DNA from: Saccharomycopsis fibuligera x Saccharomycopsis cf. fibuligera
Lineage: Eukaryota > Ascomycota > Saccharomycetes > Ascoideales > Saccharomycopsidaceae
Direction: 5' to 3'
Assembly: GCA_001936135.1 (NCBI GenBank)
Contig: CP012810.1
Location: forward strand, 3,224,001-3,288,000
DNA: 64,000 bases
The notes beneath the pieces are model-generated. The model made no database searches. It was given only the letters and a program-made list of their open reading frames with translations, and was not told where the DNA came from. Of the stretch, positions 52,374-63,892 are shown in pieces. The number at the start of each line of letters is the position of its first letter. Position 1 is the first letter of the stretch. The translations under genes and the position numbers were made by a program.

Positions 52374-53441
52374 TTAAAGTTCATCAGCGTATGGCAAAGC
52401 ACTGGTGTTACCCAAAGCAGCGTAAGAGAATTTACCCAAAGAGAAGTCGCTAATGTTAGAAACTGTTGGTTCTTCAGAAATCAAGCTTTCTTCACTTTCC
52501 ACAGACAATCTAGCTTTAGTCAAATCAGCGTATTCATTCAATTTAACACCAGATTTCAAAGTAGATACAATGGATTTGATAGCAGCAGAAACTGGTTCTG
52601 GAGCCTTGTCAGCAACAACAACTCTAAACAAACCAACACCATTGTATTTGAAAACAGAAGCAGTAGCACCGGTGGTTTCAGTCAAGTAGGTGGCAACAGT
52701 CTCGTAAAGACCAAATTCTTCTGGTTTGATAGCAACACCAATAGCAGCAGCATTACCAGAAGCAGTTCTAATTCTAGCTTCACCAGAGTAAAGGCTGACT
52801 TCGTCACTGAGTTTAGCACCTTCAGACAAAGCTTGGAAAGAGGATTCGCCAAGGAATTTGGTCAAGGCAGATTCATTGACACCAGAACCAATAATTTCAA
52901 TGTTGGACTTGTTGTAAGCTTTAGCAGCAAAGTTTTTGACGTCATCAACAGTAACAGTAGAGACACCATCATACAAGACTGGTCTAGCCAAACCGTTCTT
53001 GAAAACCAAAGCATGCAATGCTTCGGTAGCTTGGTATTTGGCACAAGTGTTAGCGACAGCATTGTCATGTTTAGCAGTTGGCAACACAACTTCTGAGAAT
53101 TCGTGAGGTTTGAATTGAGTGCTGCTCACAATGTCTGCCAAAGAGTTAACAAAGTATGGCAAGTCTTGTTTTTGGAAAGTAGCAGACAAGATAATGTGGT
53201 CTCTGGTGACTTGAGAGTTGTAAAAACCACCCAATAATTCAGATTCTCTAGCAAATCTCAAAGCAGATTTACTGCTGGTGTTTTGGAAATTGAATCTGGA
53301 CAAAAGGTGGGAAACACCATCTTTGTCAGCATATCTTGAACCAGCGTTAACTTTGACAAATAATTTGGACAAGTAACCTTCGCTATCCTTGGTAGCAACT
53401 TTCAATCCGTTGGAGACGGTGGAGTAAGAGCGTCTAAACAT
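52374..53441 (-). CDS. QCR2: Ubiquinol-cytochrome c reductase core subunit 2, 355 aa
   Basis: Core protein 2 of mitochondrial complex III, related to processing-peptidase subunits but not catalytic. The short N-terminus 'MFRRSYSTVSNGLKVATKD' is a mitochondrial targeting sequence. It is followed by 'LSKLFVKVNAGSRYADKDGVSHLLSRF', the peptidase-like core in which the zinc motif is replaced, and by 'RESELLGGFYNSQVTRDHIIL'. Length and end match yeast Qcr2 (368 aa). Codon use is strongly biased, as in highly expressed genes; no in-frame CTG was seen in the stretches I scanned. Tandem CCAAT boxes lie upstream. Confidence 0.95.
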   Translation of the reverse strand: MFRRSYSTVSNGLKVATKDSEGYLSKLFVKVNAGSRYADKDGVSHLLSRFNFQNTSSKSALRFARESELLGGFYNSQVTRDHIILSATFQKQDLPYFVNSLADIVSSTQFKPHEFSEVVLPTAKHDNAVANTCAKYQATEALHALVFKNGLARPVLYDGVSTVTVDDVKNFAAKAYNKSNIEIIGSGVNESALTKFLGESSFQALSEGAKLSDEVSLYSGEARIRTASGNAAAIGVAIKPEEFGLYETVATYLTETTGATASVFKYNGVGLFRVVVADKAPEPVSAAIKSIVSTLKSGVKLNEYADLTKARLSVESEESLISEEPTVSNISDFSLGKFSYAALGNTSALPYADEL

Positions 53442-54763
53442 TTTATATTATTATTGTGCTTTGAGTTGTTGTTTTCTTTGAATGCTAATGGTAACGCAGT
53501 GGTTCTGCCCCCCTTTTTAAAAAATAATATGTTACGATGTGATCACTAGTAGTGAAAAAGCGTTGTACGAAGCAGCAGCACAATCTACTCAGCTTGCAAC
53601 AGTGTTTTTTCACAGCAGAATCCTGAGGAAAACGAAAAAAGTTCAAAGTATTATTTCAAAATGATCTGATTGGATTGGAGGAATTTTGCGGGCGGGTAAT
53701 ATGTGCTTTTCAGCATGATCATGTTTCCTGCTATGATGTTTGCATATTGATGCATTATAGCCTTTGTAGTATAATAATTTTTCCACAATACTCTGGAGTA
53801 ATTACTGCAGTGCTACTCAAGGCGTAACAATCTGTGAGCAGAGTATAAGATACATGGTGTGATAGCTTTTTTTGGGGGGTTTTTGTATTTATTTGCCCAC
53901 ATAGCACAACTTGTGTATAATCAAAATAATGCGGTTTCAGCTTAATGAAAACAATGCTTCTTATGTAGCTATCAACAAAGAAATGCGTTTGACACATCTA
54001 TTCGTAAATAGCCATGCAAATATAATTTGATATGTTACAGGGCGTAATAAAAACACAATTTCAACATAAACTAAGCACTTCGCATGTTTTATTAAGAATA
54101 ACTAAACTTCAAAGAATCCAAGAAGACTGTAAGAAAAGTTCTGGCAACAAACGGCCGACTGGAAGTGTTATTATCCTTTATCCAAATTACATGCGGCTTA
54201 AGCTTTAAATTTTTAAGCTAAGAGTTTTCCAGGAACAAAAAGAAAAGTGGTTTTCTAGGGCCAAGTCGTGAACTTACCGTTGATGTGAAAAGTAGTTATA
54301 AAGGAGCGGTGGTCAATAAACACAAATATTCTTCTATTTTTAATATATAGTACATGCAGCCTCCAAACTATAAATAAAAATGCGTGCGAACAGTTCACCT
54401 TGTGATTTGAAAATCTGAGGCTGGGTTGTTTTAATAGAAGAGGCTAATTTTCTTCTGTCTGCGTCTCATGATTCAAGTTACAAATTCACAACTATTGATA
54501 GTAATCGCGAATACCAAATACACAAGTGCTCAATAAGTGGGAGAGCTAATGTGTCTCTTGAAGATTGACTGGATATATTTTACTGGTTGCACGAGCTCAA
54601 ATTTCTGGATCATATAAAAAAAAATCTTTTTCTAAAAGTCATTTTATCACAATGTCTGTTCTCCACATCTCGGTTAATTGGTAAATGCATAAAAGCAGTA
54701 GTTCATCAAATTGTGAACATTATCAAAGAAAAGTCTCGTCAAAAAGTCCCTCAACTGTTTACT

Positions 54764-54794
<31 letters not shown>

Positions 54795-56878
54795 CACTCA
54801 GTGGTTGATCCCAAAAGGAAATTTTACAAAATTTCAAATTCATCCCAAACGAATTCCTTCAATCATTTCTCTATTTAAAATAATAATCATAATAATAATA
54901 AAAAGAAAAAAAAAAATTTTTTTTATTATACCCGTAAAATCGAATTGAAGCCCAAATTTCAAATTTCATCTGCGAGCAAAAAATCAAGGAAGCGCGCTAA
55001 AAACATTAATCAAAACATTGTAGTTGTAACGTTGGAAGGAATTTCCAAAGCTTGAAATGAAATACCTCTGTAGTATGCCTGCACCAAACGCTCTATTAGT
55101 ACTAGCTCGCCAAGTAAAGCGCAACGTCCGCCAATTCAGCAACGCTAACCCTAACTATCACTGCTATAGTAATAGATGCGCCTACATTAGCTTTAAATAT
55201 AGTGTCTCGGTACTCTATCTGCCGGACGAATCACACATCCATTAGTGTGCAATGCATCAGCATAGCTGTAGCTAGCTTGAGCTGCACAAAACTCAGAAGG
55301 TAGGAAAGTTGGGACGGAAAACGGAAAATTTCTGCTTCGCTAAGACACACCAATGATTGACGCTGCATCATGAACTTACTCCTAAAGGTTCCTTTGGAAA
55401 ACTAATTGTGATTGATTAACAGTTAGTTGAGAAGCAACACAAAAAAACTTATTTTCTTGTTCTTTGTTGAAAATTTACTGCGGTTTTTTAAGTTGAAAAT
55501 ATATAGATTTTTAGATCTCAAAGTTAACCACATTGATATCAATATTGGTTTCGAGAAGGTCGAGTTGGTGAGCGTAGTTTCCCATAGGCGCAGATATCCT
55601 AGATATCTCCAGTCTTTAGAATTCATTGCATTTTTCAGTATTTCTTTAACGAAGTTTTATCATAATGCAGCAAAGGGCTTTTCTCTTGACTTTCACTGAG
55701 TTGATGAACTTTAACTAGCTTGTGGATGATGCCCTGCTAATTTGATCCACCTGCTCCTCAATTAAAATTTCCGTTATACAAACGCTTGACCCTTTTAATA
55801 GAAGATAACATGTATGGCAGTTAAACCATAAGCCAAAAGCTACGAAGTTTTTTCATTGCACTCATGATGAAATATCTTAATTTATTAAAATATTGAGTTT
55901 TTCAAATCTGCAATAATAATAGTACTGCAAATTAATCCACTGATAGAGGGATTTTATTATATTACTATAGTTTTAATTGACAACGTTATCCTAGTCTATC
56001 AACGAACCCAATGTGTTTCAATATTGGGCGGGAGATTACAAGCTATATATCTCTATATGTTGCTCATGGTTATGCCACTCATCAAGTAGCTAAGATGCTA
56101 TATTTCATTAGGTTGGCTAGTCACCGGTCATAAATGACATATAACAGCGAGGGTACTATACAGTATTGTACTACGTAGAATAAGGATAAATGCTGACAGT
56201 ATTAAAGCATGTGCGCGCACAGGAAGTGTTCACTGCTACCTACTCCTCTTTACTACCAATTCGTCTCTGGCAGATATCGTCAGCCATTTAAACTATACAT
56301 TCAACCAATTTTGCAAGAGTATCTATGTGACAATCTATGTGACAATTTGTGACTTGTCTGACTTTGAAAAAGCTGAATTTTGTAAGTAACTACAAGGTAA
56401 ATCAAGATTTCCTAAAGTATTGCGTAGTATGTATAAGAAGCTATAGCAAATGTATTAGGAAGTTGGGCTCACTGAAATATAGTATAAAATAGCAATGAAA
56501 TATGAAGCAAATGGAGTAATAATATAACCGTAGCAAGATAGGGGAAAAATAATATAGTATAACTGTAAGATATTGCAATGTTCTTGAATGAATTTCGATC
56601 AAAGGAATTCGTCAAAATCGTAAATGCTAAAAGGTTTAAGAAAAAAAGACCAGACACAAAAAAAAAAAATCTAATATGGGATACCAAGTAAAGAAAAACG
56701 ACGTGAAAAAAAAAATAATTAAATTAAAGCCTACCACCGGTCTAATAACACATTTCGAAAGAAAAAGAAAAAAAGCTGATGTGATAGAAAACAAAAAATA
56801 CCTGTGAAAAAAGTGAAAAAACATGCCATCGTAAAGAAATTTAATAATAATATAGTAATGAGGAAATACTGTCAGCAA
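53442..56878. other. 3.4 kb gap with no supported gene
   Basis: Both flanking genes are on the minus strand, so this is the QCR2 promoter plus the YFH7 3' region, far longer than either needs. I read both strands and found only short frames without family resemblance (for example 55057-55245 plus and 55427-55699 plus). There is a run of 27 A (54764-54790). No tRNA or inverted repeat stands out. Confidence 0.6.
53669..53678 (-). promoter_or_regulatory. Tandem CCAAT boxes upstream of QCR2
   Basis: ATTGGATTGG on the plus strand reads CCAATCCAAT on the coding strand of QCR2, about 230 bp before its ATG. CCAAT is the site of the Hap2/3/4/5 complex, which activates respiratory-chain genes in yeasts. 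Position and gene type fit; binding is not shown. Confidence 0.6.
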
Positions 56879-58330
56879 TTACTCATTTTTGGAGAAAATC
56901 ACCACATCTGGTTCGAAACTAGCAGATTCAACCAATCTGCCATTGATACAGTCATTAAAATCGTATCTTTTGGCACCTTCTTCCAAAGTAGCGGCCAATC
57001 CAGAGCTTAAGTGTCTTTTAGCAACTCTGTCTCTAGCTAAAGACTCCGAAAGCTCAATTTTCCATGTTTCAAAGTTTTGGCCAACATTATCTTGCTTGTT
57101 GACTTTGATGCTGTCAAAAACGCCAGCAGAAATTGCATTTTCACCGTTTTTCTTTGGCAAACCAGCATTAAGAGTTTTAAAGATATCGGCCCAGTTGCCC
57201 TGATTGAGTAGTAAATACAAGCCTTCCATTATGAGAATTCTTGTGGTTGATTTGATTTTGATTGAACCTGGAGTCGGATCTTTTAAAGCATGGTTGAAAT
57301 TAGGAATGTAAATATCGGGAATGAGAGTCGTTTTGCCATCAACAGTATTCCATACAGGATCTTTTTGAAGTTTTTCTTCATTATCGTATGAGTAACTGTT
57401 TAGTGAGGATGGATAACTGGCATACCCTTCTACAGTCTTGTTGTTGTTGTTGTTGTAGTGATTAACAATATCAACAGGGTCAAAAATTTGTGATATACTG
57501 GATCTTCTAGATGGAAGCTTAGATGAATCCTGGGAATACGAATTGGCGCCAGACTCTTGACAACTAGCAATTGATTCATCGTCATGTTCGTGTTCATAAT
57601 CTTCTACTTCTTCATGAGATTTGCCGCTAGTGAAAATCGGGTCTTCGTAGCTATCAGTAATGATAACGTCACAAGTAGCTTTAAGAACGTCCACCAATTT
57701 AGCCACCATCATAGAGTCAAAGGTAAATGGTGCACCTCTTCTTTCAAAAGCAGTTTTTGAATCTTTGAATTGAGCAAGCACATTTCTAGGCAAATGGAAA
57801 CCATCCATTGGAATGACTTGAGCAAACTCCTCTTCTATGAGGTTACCAGTGGTTTTTTCAGGAACAGCAAGCTTTATTGAATTATCAATCGATCTTCCAG
57901 TAATTATAACTTCGTTGTTTGCTTGTGAAGTAATTTTGTATGGAGAAAAGTTTTCATCTTCCACATCAACTTCTTTAGTTTCATCAGGTAAGCTGCTCGT
58001 CACTTTACTAGTGATGTAATTGTTGATATTGTCAGTGAACACATCATTGGCAGTTGGGCTGTCATTATCTTGTTGATAATCGGACACGAAGCTGTTACTG
58101 CTGTTGTCGTAGTTGTGGCGGTTACCGCAATTAGGCGCGTTGGTGGTGATCCTTGTTGCATCTGTGTTATTTGCCACAAATTGGTCGTTAATAATTTTTG
58201 TAATCTTTTCAGCGATAGTAGATTTGCCAGAACCTGGAGGGCCAGCAAGAAGAATCAAGATTCTGTAGTTTGAGTTTTGTTTTAAGAGGTTGACTGCTCG
58301 TTGAGCAAGTTCTTTGTAGGAGGAGTCCAT
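56879..58330 (-). CDS. YFH7: P-loop ATP-dependent kinase Yfh7-like, 483 aa
   Basis: Predicted small-molecule kinase of the uridine kinase/phosphoribulokinase-like P-loop group; the substrate of yeast Yfh7 is not known to me. The Walker A motif is 'GPPGSGKST' (30-38). The group's 'IPMDGFHLPRNVL' lies after a ~100-residue Asn/Ser/Asp-rich insert (about 55-155). 'RRGAPFTFD' and 'DIYIPNFNHALKDPTPGSI' follow, separated by another acidic Ser-rich insert. Next comes the 'ILIMEGLYLLLNQGNW' strand, and the C-terminal 'RDRVAKRHLSSGLA' lid. S. cerevisiae Yfh7 is 353 aa, so the two disordered inserts account for the extra length. The ATG at 58330 is the first in frame. Confidence 0.87.
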   Translation of the reverse strand: MDSSYKELAQRAVNLLKQNSNYRILILLAGPPGSGKSTIAEKITKIINDQFVANNTDATRITTNAPNCGNRHNYDNSSNSFVSDYQQDNDSPTANDVFTDNINNYITSKVTSSLPDETKEVDVEDENFSPYKITSQANNEVIITGRSIDNSIKLAVPEKTTGNLIEEEFAQVIPMDGFHLPRNVLAQFKDSKTAFERRGAPFTFDSMMVAKLVDVLKATCDVIITDSYEDPIFTSGKSHEEVEDYEHEHDDESIASCQESGANSYSQDSSKLPSRRSSISQIFDPVDIVNHYNNNNNKTVEGYASYPSSLNSYSYDNEEKLQKDPVWNTVDGKTTLIPDIYIPNFNHALKDPTPGSIKIKSTTRILIMEGLYLLLNQGNWADIFKTLNAGLPKKNGENAISAGVFDSIKVNKQDNVGQNFETWKIELSESLARDRVAKRHLSSGLAATLEEGAKRYDFNDCINGRLVESASFEPDVVIFSKNE

Positions 58331-61300
58331 GGTGGAAAAAATTGAAACAAGCGCTGTAATGTGTCACCTAAAGCGGAGCAAAAAAGCACGATCAAAGACA
58401 AAAAAAAAAGTAAGGAAAGACAAGCTAGAAACACAACAAAAGATGAATAGTGAAAATGTCAATAAATTGGAAGTGTTGTAGTCTTTGGAAATTAAAAGAA
58501 AGAAAAGGCAGTCAGACTAAATCAGGAACTGATAAATAAATAGAAAAATAAAATAAAAACGAAAACCAAATTCCCAGGCAAGAAGACAATTTCAGCTTTA
58601 TAAATATATTTCAGTAAAATGCCTGGCAGCGCAGCACTCGCTTAACCAGTCAAGAAACGGAATTGGAAGTATGAATGCATCATGACGCGTTGGGTAGTGT
58701 TCTCATTGCACGCTAGTGCACAGCAATAAACAGCAATGAGCAGCGCTAGCAGTTGTACAAGCGTCCCACCTGCGTTTCCCACCCCACATAGTGAGCAAAA
58801 AAGAAGTTTGTTTGGCTACATGCATGCATTCAAAATTTTATTCTGGCTTGCAGCACAAACCTGCAAAAGTTTCGGTCAACAGTTAGCGGCAGTCCTCCGT
58901 CCTTTGCGGATGCTGTGTAGGTGGAGTGCGGATCGCTATTAATATCGACGCCCGTACGGTTTGGTGTGCAGGGGTGCGGATGGATGCCCCGCGATGCTCT
59001 GCGACGCTTAGCGATGTCTTCTACAGCTTAGCGACGCTCCACGATGGCAGTCAGCAAACCGGCCGAAGACACCCCCTCTCTCATGGAATATTCTTCCGCC
59101 ATCACATATAGCGCTGCAGTCGGCACGCATCCAGCACTGGGATTGTGCAGACTGGCCAACGGTTTTCGGGATTTGCTCTTGTTTGCTGCTCAGCTCTGAT
59201 AACACATTCTAAAGTTAATCGACACGCTACTGTATACCGCGGAGGCCCACAATGCTCAGGGCAGTGCGGGCACTCCATCTCCATGAAGTTTACCATTCAA
59301 AGTGAATGCACAACGGTGGTCCTCTGCAGACGATATTGAAATTCTCGTAGTTTTCCGCTGATTTTCTAATTTAAACAGCAAAAGCTTTTACCAGGCAAGC
59401 AGCTTTCGGCGATTAGTGCCTGGTTGGTAGGACCTCTGGAATGTGCAATATATAATATCTACCGGATTAATGCAACTGAATGATTGATTGATTGATTGCT
59501 TAGACAGTATACATCATAATGCCGGGTTTGATTTTAAGGAAGCCAACAGCTGCTGGGGCAAGGAAGAGCGGAAGAGATCGATCCACGCCCAGCAAAATTA
59601 GCAGGACCAAACGAACGATCGAAGAAAAACACACCAACATGCCGAGGACCGCAGTGAATTATCCCAGTAGCAGCAGCAGTAGCAGCAGCAGTAGCAGCAC
59701 AATCAAGTAGAATCCTAAGGTTCCTTGAACATCCAATCACGGAAATTAAGAAGCAGATTAGATTAGGTACTCGATCGTGACTACCGATACATCGATCATA
59801 GACAGGCCATTGATTATTGAAAGGAAATCTCAAATTCCTAGCCAACGATACGTAAGCAGTCCTTATGGGAGCATGGTTGCTGGACCAGGCAGTAGTACTA
59901 GGATCTGTGGGTGGGCAAGATAAATACCATGTCTGTGAATTCAGTTTTCCTACAATTGTCTGTATTCATTTATATTGGTAAGTAACTGATAGATAACATT
60001 TTCACAAATTGTAGTTAGATGAGGTACGCATTTTTGCCCTTAAAATATAGAGATACGCCATAGCGATAATAAAACTAGCAAATATACTCAATGACAACAA
60101 CACAAGCGTTGATTTGTGCAATATATTTTACCAACTTTTGTCCTACTAGATAGGTAACTCTTGCCAAATACAATGGTTCCGGAAACGAGTCGTTTTTATT
60201 CCCACTGAAACGAGCAAAAAAAAAAAAAAAAAAAATAAAAAAAAAAAGTAGAGCTCGCAAATCTGTAGGAGTAAATTTCCTAAGCAGAGTAGAGAAGCTG
60301 TTAACAAATAATCAGAAACAATATCAGCAATGGAAAACCGTTTCTTGTTCTCGCTGGGGGATTCTGTTTTTGCTTTTGTGGAGGACGATCTTAAGATTGC
60401 CATTGTATAACATAACATCCCAGAGCTCAACCAAAATTGCAATTAGAACATATATTTGTTACAACCCACTCATAACTGTCAGCCGCAAGTCATTTGTTAG
60501 CCAGACTATAGCCCGTTGTAATCAACACCAAAAACTTTCGCTTAGTCTTGCTTCTCAGCAGCTACGCCCTCCCTCTCTTTCAGCTACTCAAATAAAGGTA
60601 TTTGTTGTCTGAAGTACAATCTACTAGGATCTTAACTATGGGCCAAGTCGCGGACCACACCGTAGCGCTCGCTGCACCATTAATTATAATTCCAACGTTG
60701 TCGCTGCTGCGCTAATTGTTGCGCCAAAGTGTATTCGCTGCATGCAGCACTAAGCCAGGGCGGGTTCGTAAATGTTGTGACCTTTGCGCAACCGTTCTGG
60801 TCCTTGGCTTGGTTTCCGCACACCACCGTATCCAACCGTACCAGAGACAAAAAAGAAACATCCTGCGCGGAGACGGTTGGCTGGGTGGATACTACAGCGG
60901 TATGGGTTCGGCCGGATATGACGGTTGGGTTTCCATCATCATGTAACATACAGGCAGGTACGGAACGACTGATTGAACGCTCAATTGAGGCAATGGGATA
61001 CCATATGCGGATCAGCGAGTAACGAGTTCTGAACCAACTATTCAAAATATGATACATTGTAGATTAAATGGTATTTGACTGTAATTTTTGGTGGAATAGC
61101 TCGTGAAGTAGTGCCATAGCAATATTTATCTTGTCAATTGTAAATGAGGAAGACATGGCGACTTGTGTATATAAAGTCAGAAGTCAAATTTTAGCACCGA
61201 TGCTGTCACTTAAGTCTTGAAGTATCACAAAAAAGGATAGGCGAAAGTTGAGAAAATATTCTGAAAAAAAAAGTTTTCGAACTCCTTTCGCTCATTGCAG

Positions 61301-63169
61301 CTGGCAATATTAATGTACAGCTAAGTAAAACGTAAGACAATCGTTTAACAATGTAACTATAACCAATATCTTAGGGGCTAATCAGATACCTAAACTTTTT
61401 CAAAAACGGCAGGAGCTTGCGCGCGACTGTTTCTTTTCTTTTTCTTTTTTTTTTTTTTTTTTTTTTTGGTACTTAGCTTAGATATTATCAAATCAATTTA
61501 ATTTTCTTCATCTCAAACAATGCTTGCAGGTTATTTCTACTCAGAATAAATCTGACTGCTTATAAAAGCCCAAGACATCGGTATCGGTATCTTGGTTTTG
61601 TCACAATGATTGACATTCAACCCTTCTTTGTTCTTGATATCGGCTGTCTTCACCGGATTGATCGATGAGTCGTAATATGCTTGTTTTCTTTCTTCTAACC
61701 ATGAAGTCTTTACTGGTTAACTTGACCGCGAAGATAGAATTGGACTCTGCATCTTGGCTGTCACCACACTAGTTACATTGGTCGTGATATTAATGGCAAT
61801 ATTACTTGATTTTGTTATATTAACTTTAGCAATGTGAAGGATTACTCGGTGTAGAGGTTCTATTAATATTATTGGTCTTATCATATGGTTGACATTATAT
61901 ATATAGTTCTTAACTAGACTTATCTCTAAACCTTTTTCACGGAACTCCATTCTTGTTCTTGCTAAGTCATTATTTGACTAAATGCCTCTGCGAGTGACAA
62001 AATTCAAGCGACAAAAAAAAATTTGTAGGTCCATTTCCTTTGAAGAAAGCTCTACGACCACCGTGGAGAGACCTCAAAGCGATAAAATTAACGAGAGTAG
62101 TTTTTTCTCAAGAGACAGCTCCAATAATTTTGGTTGTAAAGTTTTTGATGTGGTTGGTTTTCCAAAGCGAGTTTTCCAATAAGAATTTCGCTCCACCTAG
62201 CCTTCTACAACATCATCAAGGTTTGATATTTCCTTGGCCCTTATAATTAATTAGCTGTCAAGTCTGAAAACATTTCGCAGCCTTTGCCAATACCCATCAC
62301 TGAGCTGTTCCACAGCACACTGTTGTGCCGAGTTTCATCATTATTCCCGATATCATTACTGTCAAAATTTATAGCGAATGGTACAAAAACTTTTCATGTT
62401 GGAACTTTACTCCCTTTTGGTTATTATCCATATTTAGCTGCATGCATGGATGGATACAAGTAGAGTCAGGTTATCATCGTTTAAATAGCGGGTAATAGTT
62501 CCTTTATTACCAAATCAATGACTAATATAGTTACAAAATCTGCGATCTGCGCTAAATGGGTGAACTGAGAGAACCAATTTAGCCGCAAGCCACAGCGACG
62601 GATTCTTGCGTTTATCGGGCCAATGAGAAGGCGTGACCATGTGGCGCGTGGAGAGACAGGCAAACTGTGGCCGTGGTGATTGAATTAAGCGTCTATAAGT
62701 CCACTATTGAGGGCGGGATGGAGTGAGTGAATCAACCCACTGATGCCTCAGTACTCTGGAGACAGATAGCGTATGTCTGAGAGATGACACGTTCAAAGTT
62801 GGGCATATATACCACCTGTAACCGCGGCAGTGCTTTCTGTAGTTTGACAACGTTTAGTGTTTTTGTCCAGGGGATCCCTTCCGTTTCACATTGCCTGACT
62901 AATAAATAACGGTTATTTTTCCTTGCTAGTGACACATTTTGCTGCTGAAAGGAGCAGGAAAAGAGACACAAAAAAAAACAGTAAAAAGTGAAAAAGTGAA
63001 AATAGCCAAAAGCAGAGAACTAAGTTTTTCGTTTTTAGTATCATCCTTTTCAAGTTTTCTTGTTCCAACTTCACAACTAAGACTTTGTATCATTGGACAC
63101 TTCTAACTTGTGTAGCAACTCAAACCCTCAAGAATATCATCCACTCACTATCATTTAACCACTACCACA
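58331..63169. other. 4.8 kb gene-poor region between divergent YFH7 and PRX1
   Basis: No gene with family support. GC is higher than average at about 58700-59350 and 60450-61000. It contains a possible 63-codon ORF (59519-59710), a 125-codon minus-strand frame overlapping open plus-strand frames (60680-61057), a run of T near 61446-61467, and an AT-rich stretch at 61700-61960. It could hold distant regulatory DNA, noncoding RNA or a centromere; none is shown by the sequence. Confidence 0.55.
59519..59710 (+). CDS. Hypothetical basic Ser-tail mini-protein, 63 aa
   Basis: An ATG frame of 63 codons starts 'MPGLILRKPTAAGARKSGRD', is rich in Arg/Lys, and ends in a run of Ser before 'TIK'. An ATATATAATA word near 59446-59455 could be a TATA box 65 bp upstream. 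I recognise no family. It could be a genuine small gene in the long YFH7-PRX1 gap or a chance frame in a GC-richer patch. Confidence 0.25.
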   Translation: MPGLILRKPTAAGARKSGRDRSTPSKISRTKRTIEEKHTNMPRTAVNYPSSSSSSSSSSSTIK

Positions 63170-63845
63170 ATGTCTATTCCTCGTCCAAATGACGGCACTT
63201 TGCGTCTTGGTTCAAAAGCCCCAAATTTTCAAGCAGAAACTTCCAATGGCCCAATAGATTTTTACGACTACGTTGGCGATTCATGGCTTGTATTTTTCTC
63301 CCATCCAGACGATTTCACCCCAGTGTGCACCACTGAGCTCGGAGCATTTGCTAAACTTGAACCAGAATTTGTCAAGAGAAATGCTAAACTTATTGGACTT
63401 TCCGCTAACACTGTGGAATGCCACAAAGCTTGGATCAAAGATATTGACGAAATTACTGGTTCTAAATTGACATTCCCAATTATTGCTGACCCAGAACGCA
63501 AGATTGCTTTGCTTTATGACCAAATCGACTACCAGGACCATACGAATATTGATGACAAGGGTGTGCAATTGACAATCCGTTCAGTATACATCATTGACCC
63601 AAGTAAGACTATCAGATTAATCATTTCATATCCAGCAAGTACTGGTAGAAACACCGCTGAAGTGCTCAGAACATTGGACGCATTGCAAACTAGCGACAAA
63701 TATAAAGTCACCACTCCAATAAACTGGATTCCTGGGGATGATGTGATTATCCATCCTGCGATTAGTGATGATGATGCAAAACGGATGTTTCCTAGATATA
63801 GACTCTTGAAACCATACTTGCGTCTCACACCATTGCCATCGGACC

Positions 63846-63888
<43 letters not shown>

Positions 63889-63892
63889 GTAG
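63170..63892 (+). CDS. PRX1: 1-Cys peroxiredoxin Prx1-like, 240 aa, with poly-Gln tail
   Basis: Thiol peroxidase of the Prx6/1-Cys class that reduces hydroperoxides. The peroxidatic Cys is Cys53 in 'HPDDFTPVCTTELG', with the PxxxT/S-xxC motif intact. The class signature continues with 'LIGLSANTVECHKAWIKDI', 'FPIIADPERKIA', 'LIISYPASTGRN' and 'TPINWIPGDDVIIHP'. S. cerevisiae Prx1 (261 aa) has a mitochondrial presequence. Here the protein begins 'MSIPRPNDGTLRLGSKAPNF' with no clear presequence, so cytosolic location is likely. The C-terminus ends in 15 Gln (CAA repeats plus one CAG, 63845-63889), probably variable in length. The 4.8 kb 5' gap is unusual. Confidence 0.93.

Noticed and set aside
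60370-60612. 80-codon plus-strand frame resembling a mitochondrial targeting sequence
   Set aside because: It has no ATG start and no continuation that I can recognise.
60680-61057. 125-codon minus-strand ATG frame in the YFH7-PRX1 gap
   Set aside because: Plus-strand frames overlap it, there is no recognised domain and no promoter clue. A GC-rich patch makes long chance frames likely.
61500-61960. Minus-strand stretch with protein-like composition, considered as an old element or gene remnant
   Set aside because: No conserved motif of any family could be named and no terminal repeats were found, so it is not called.
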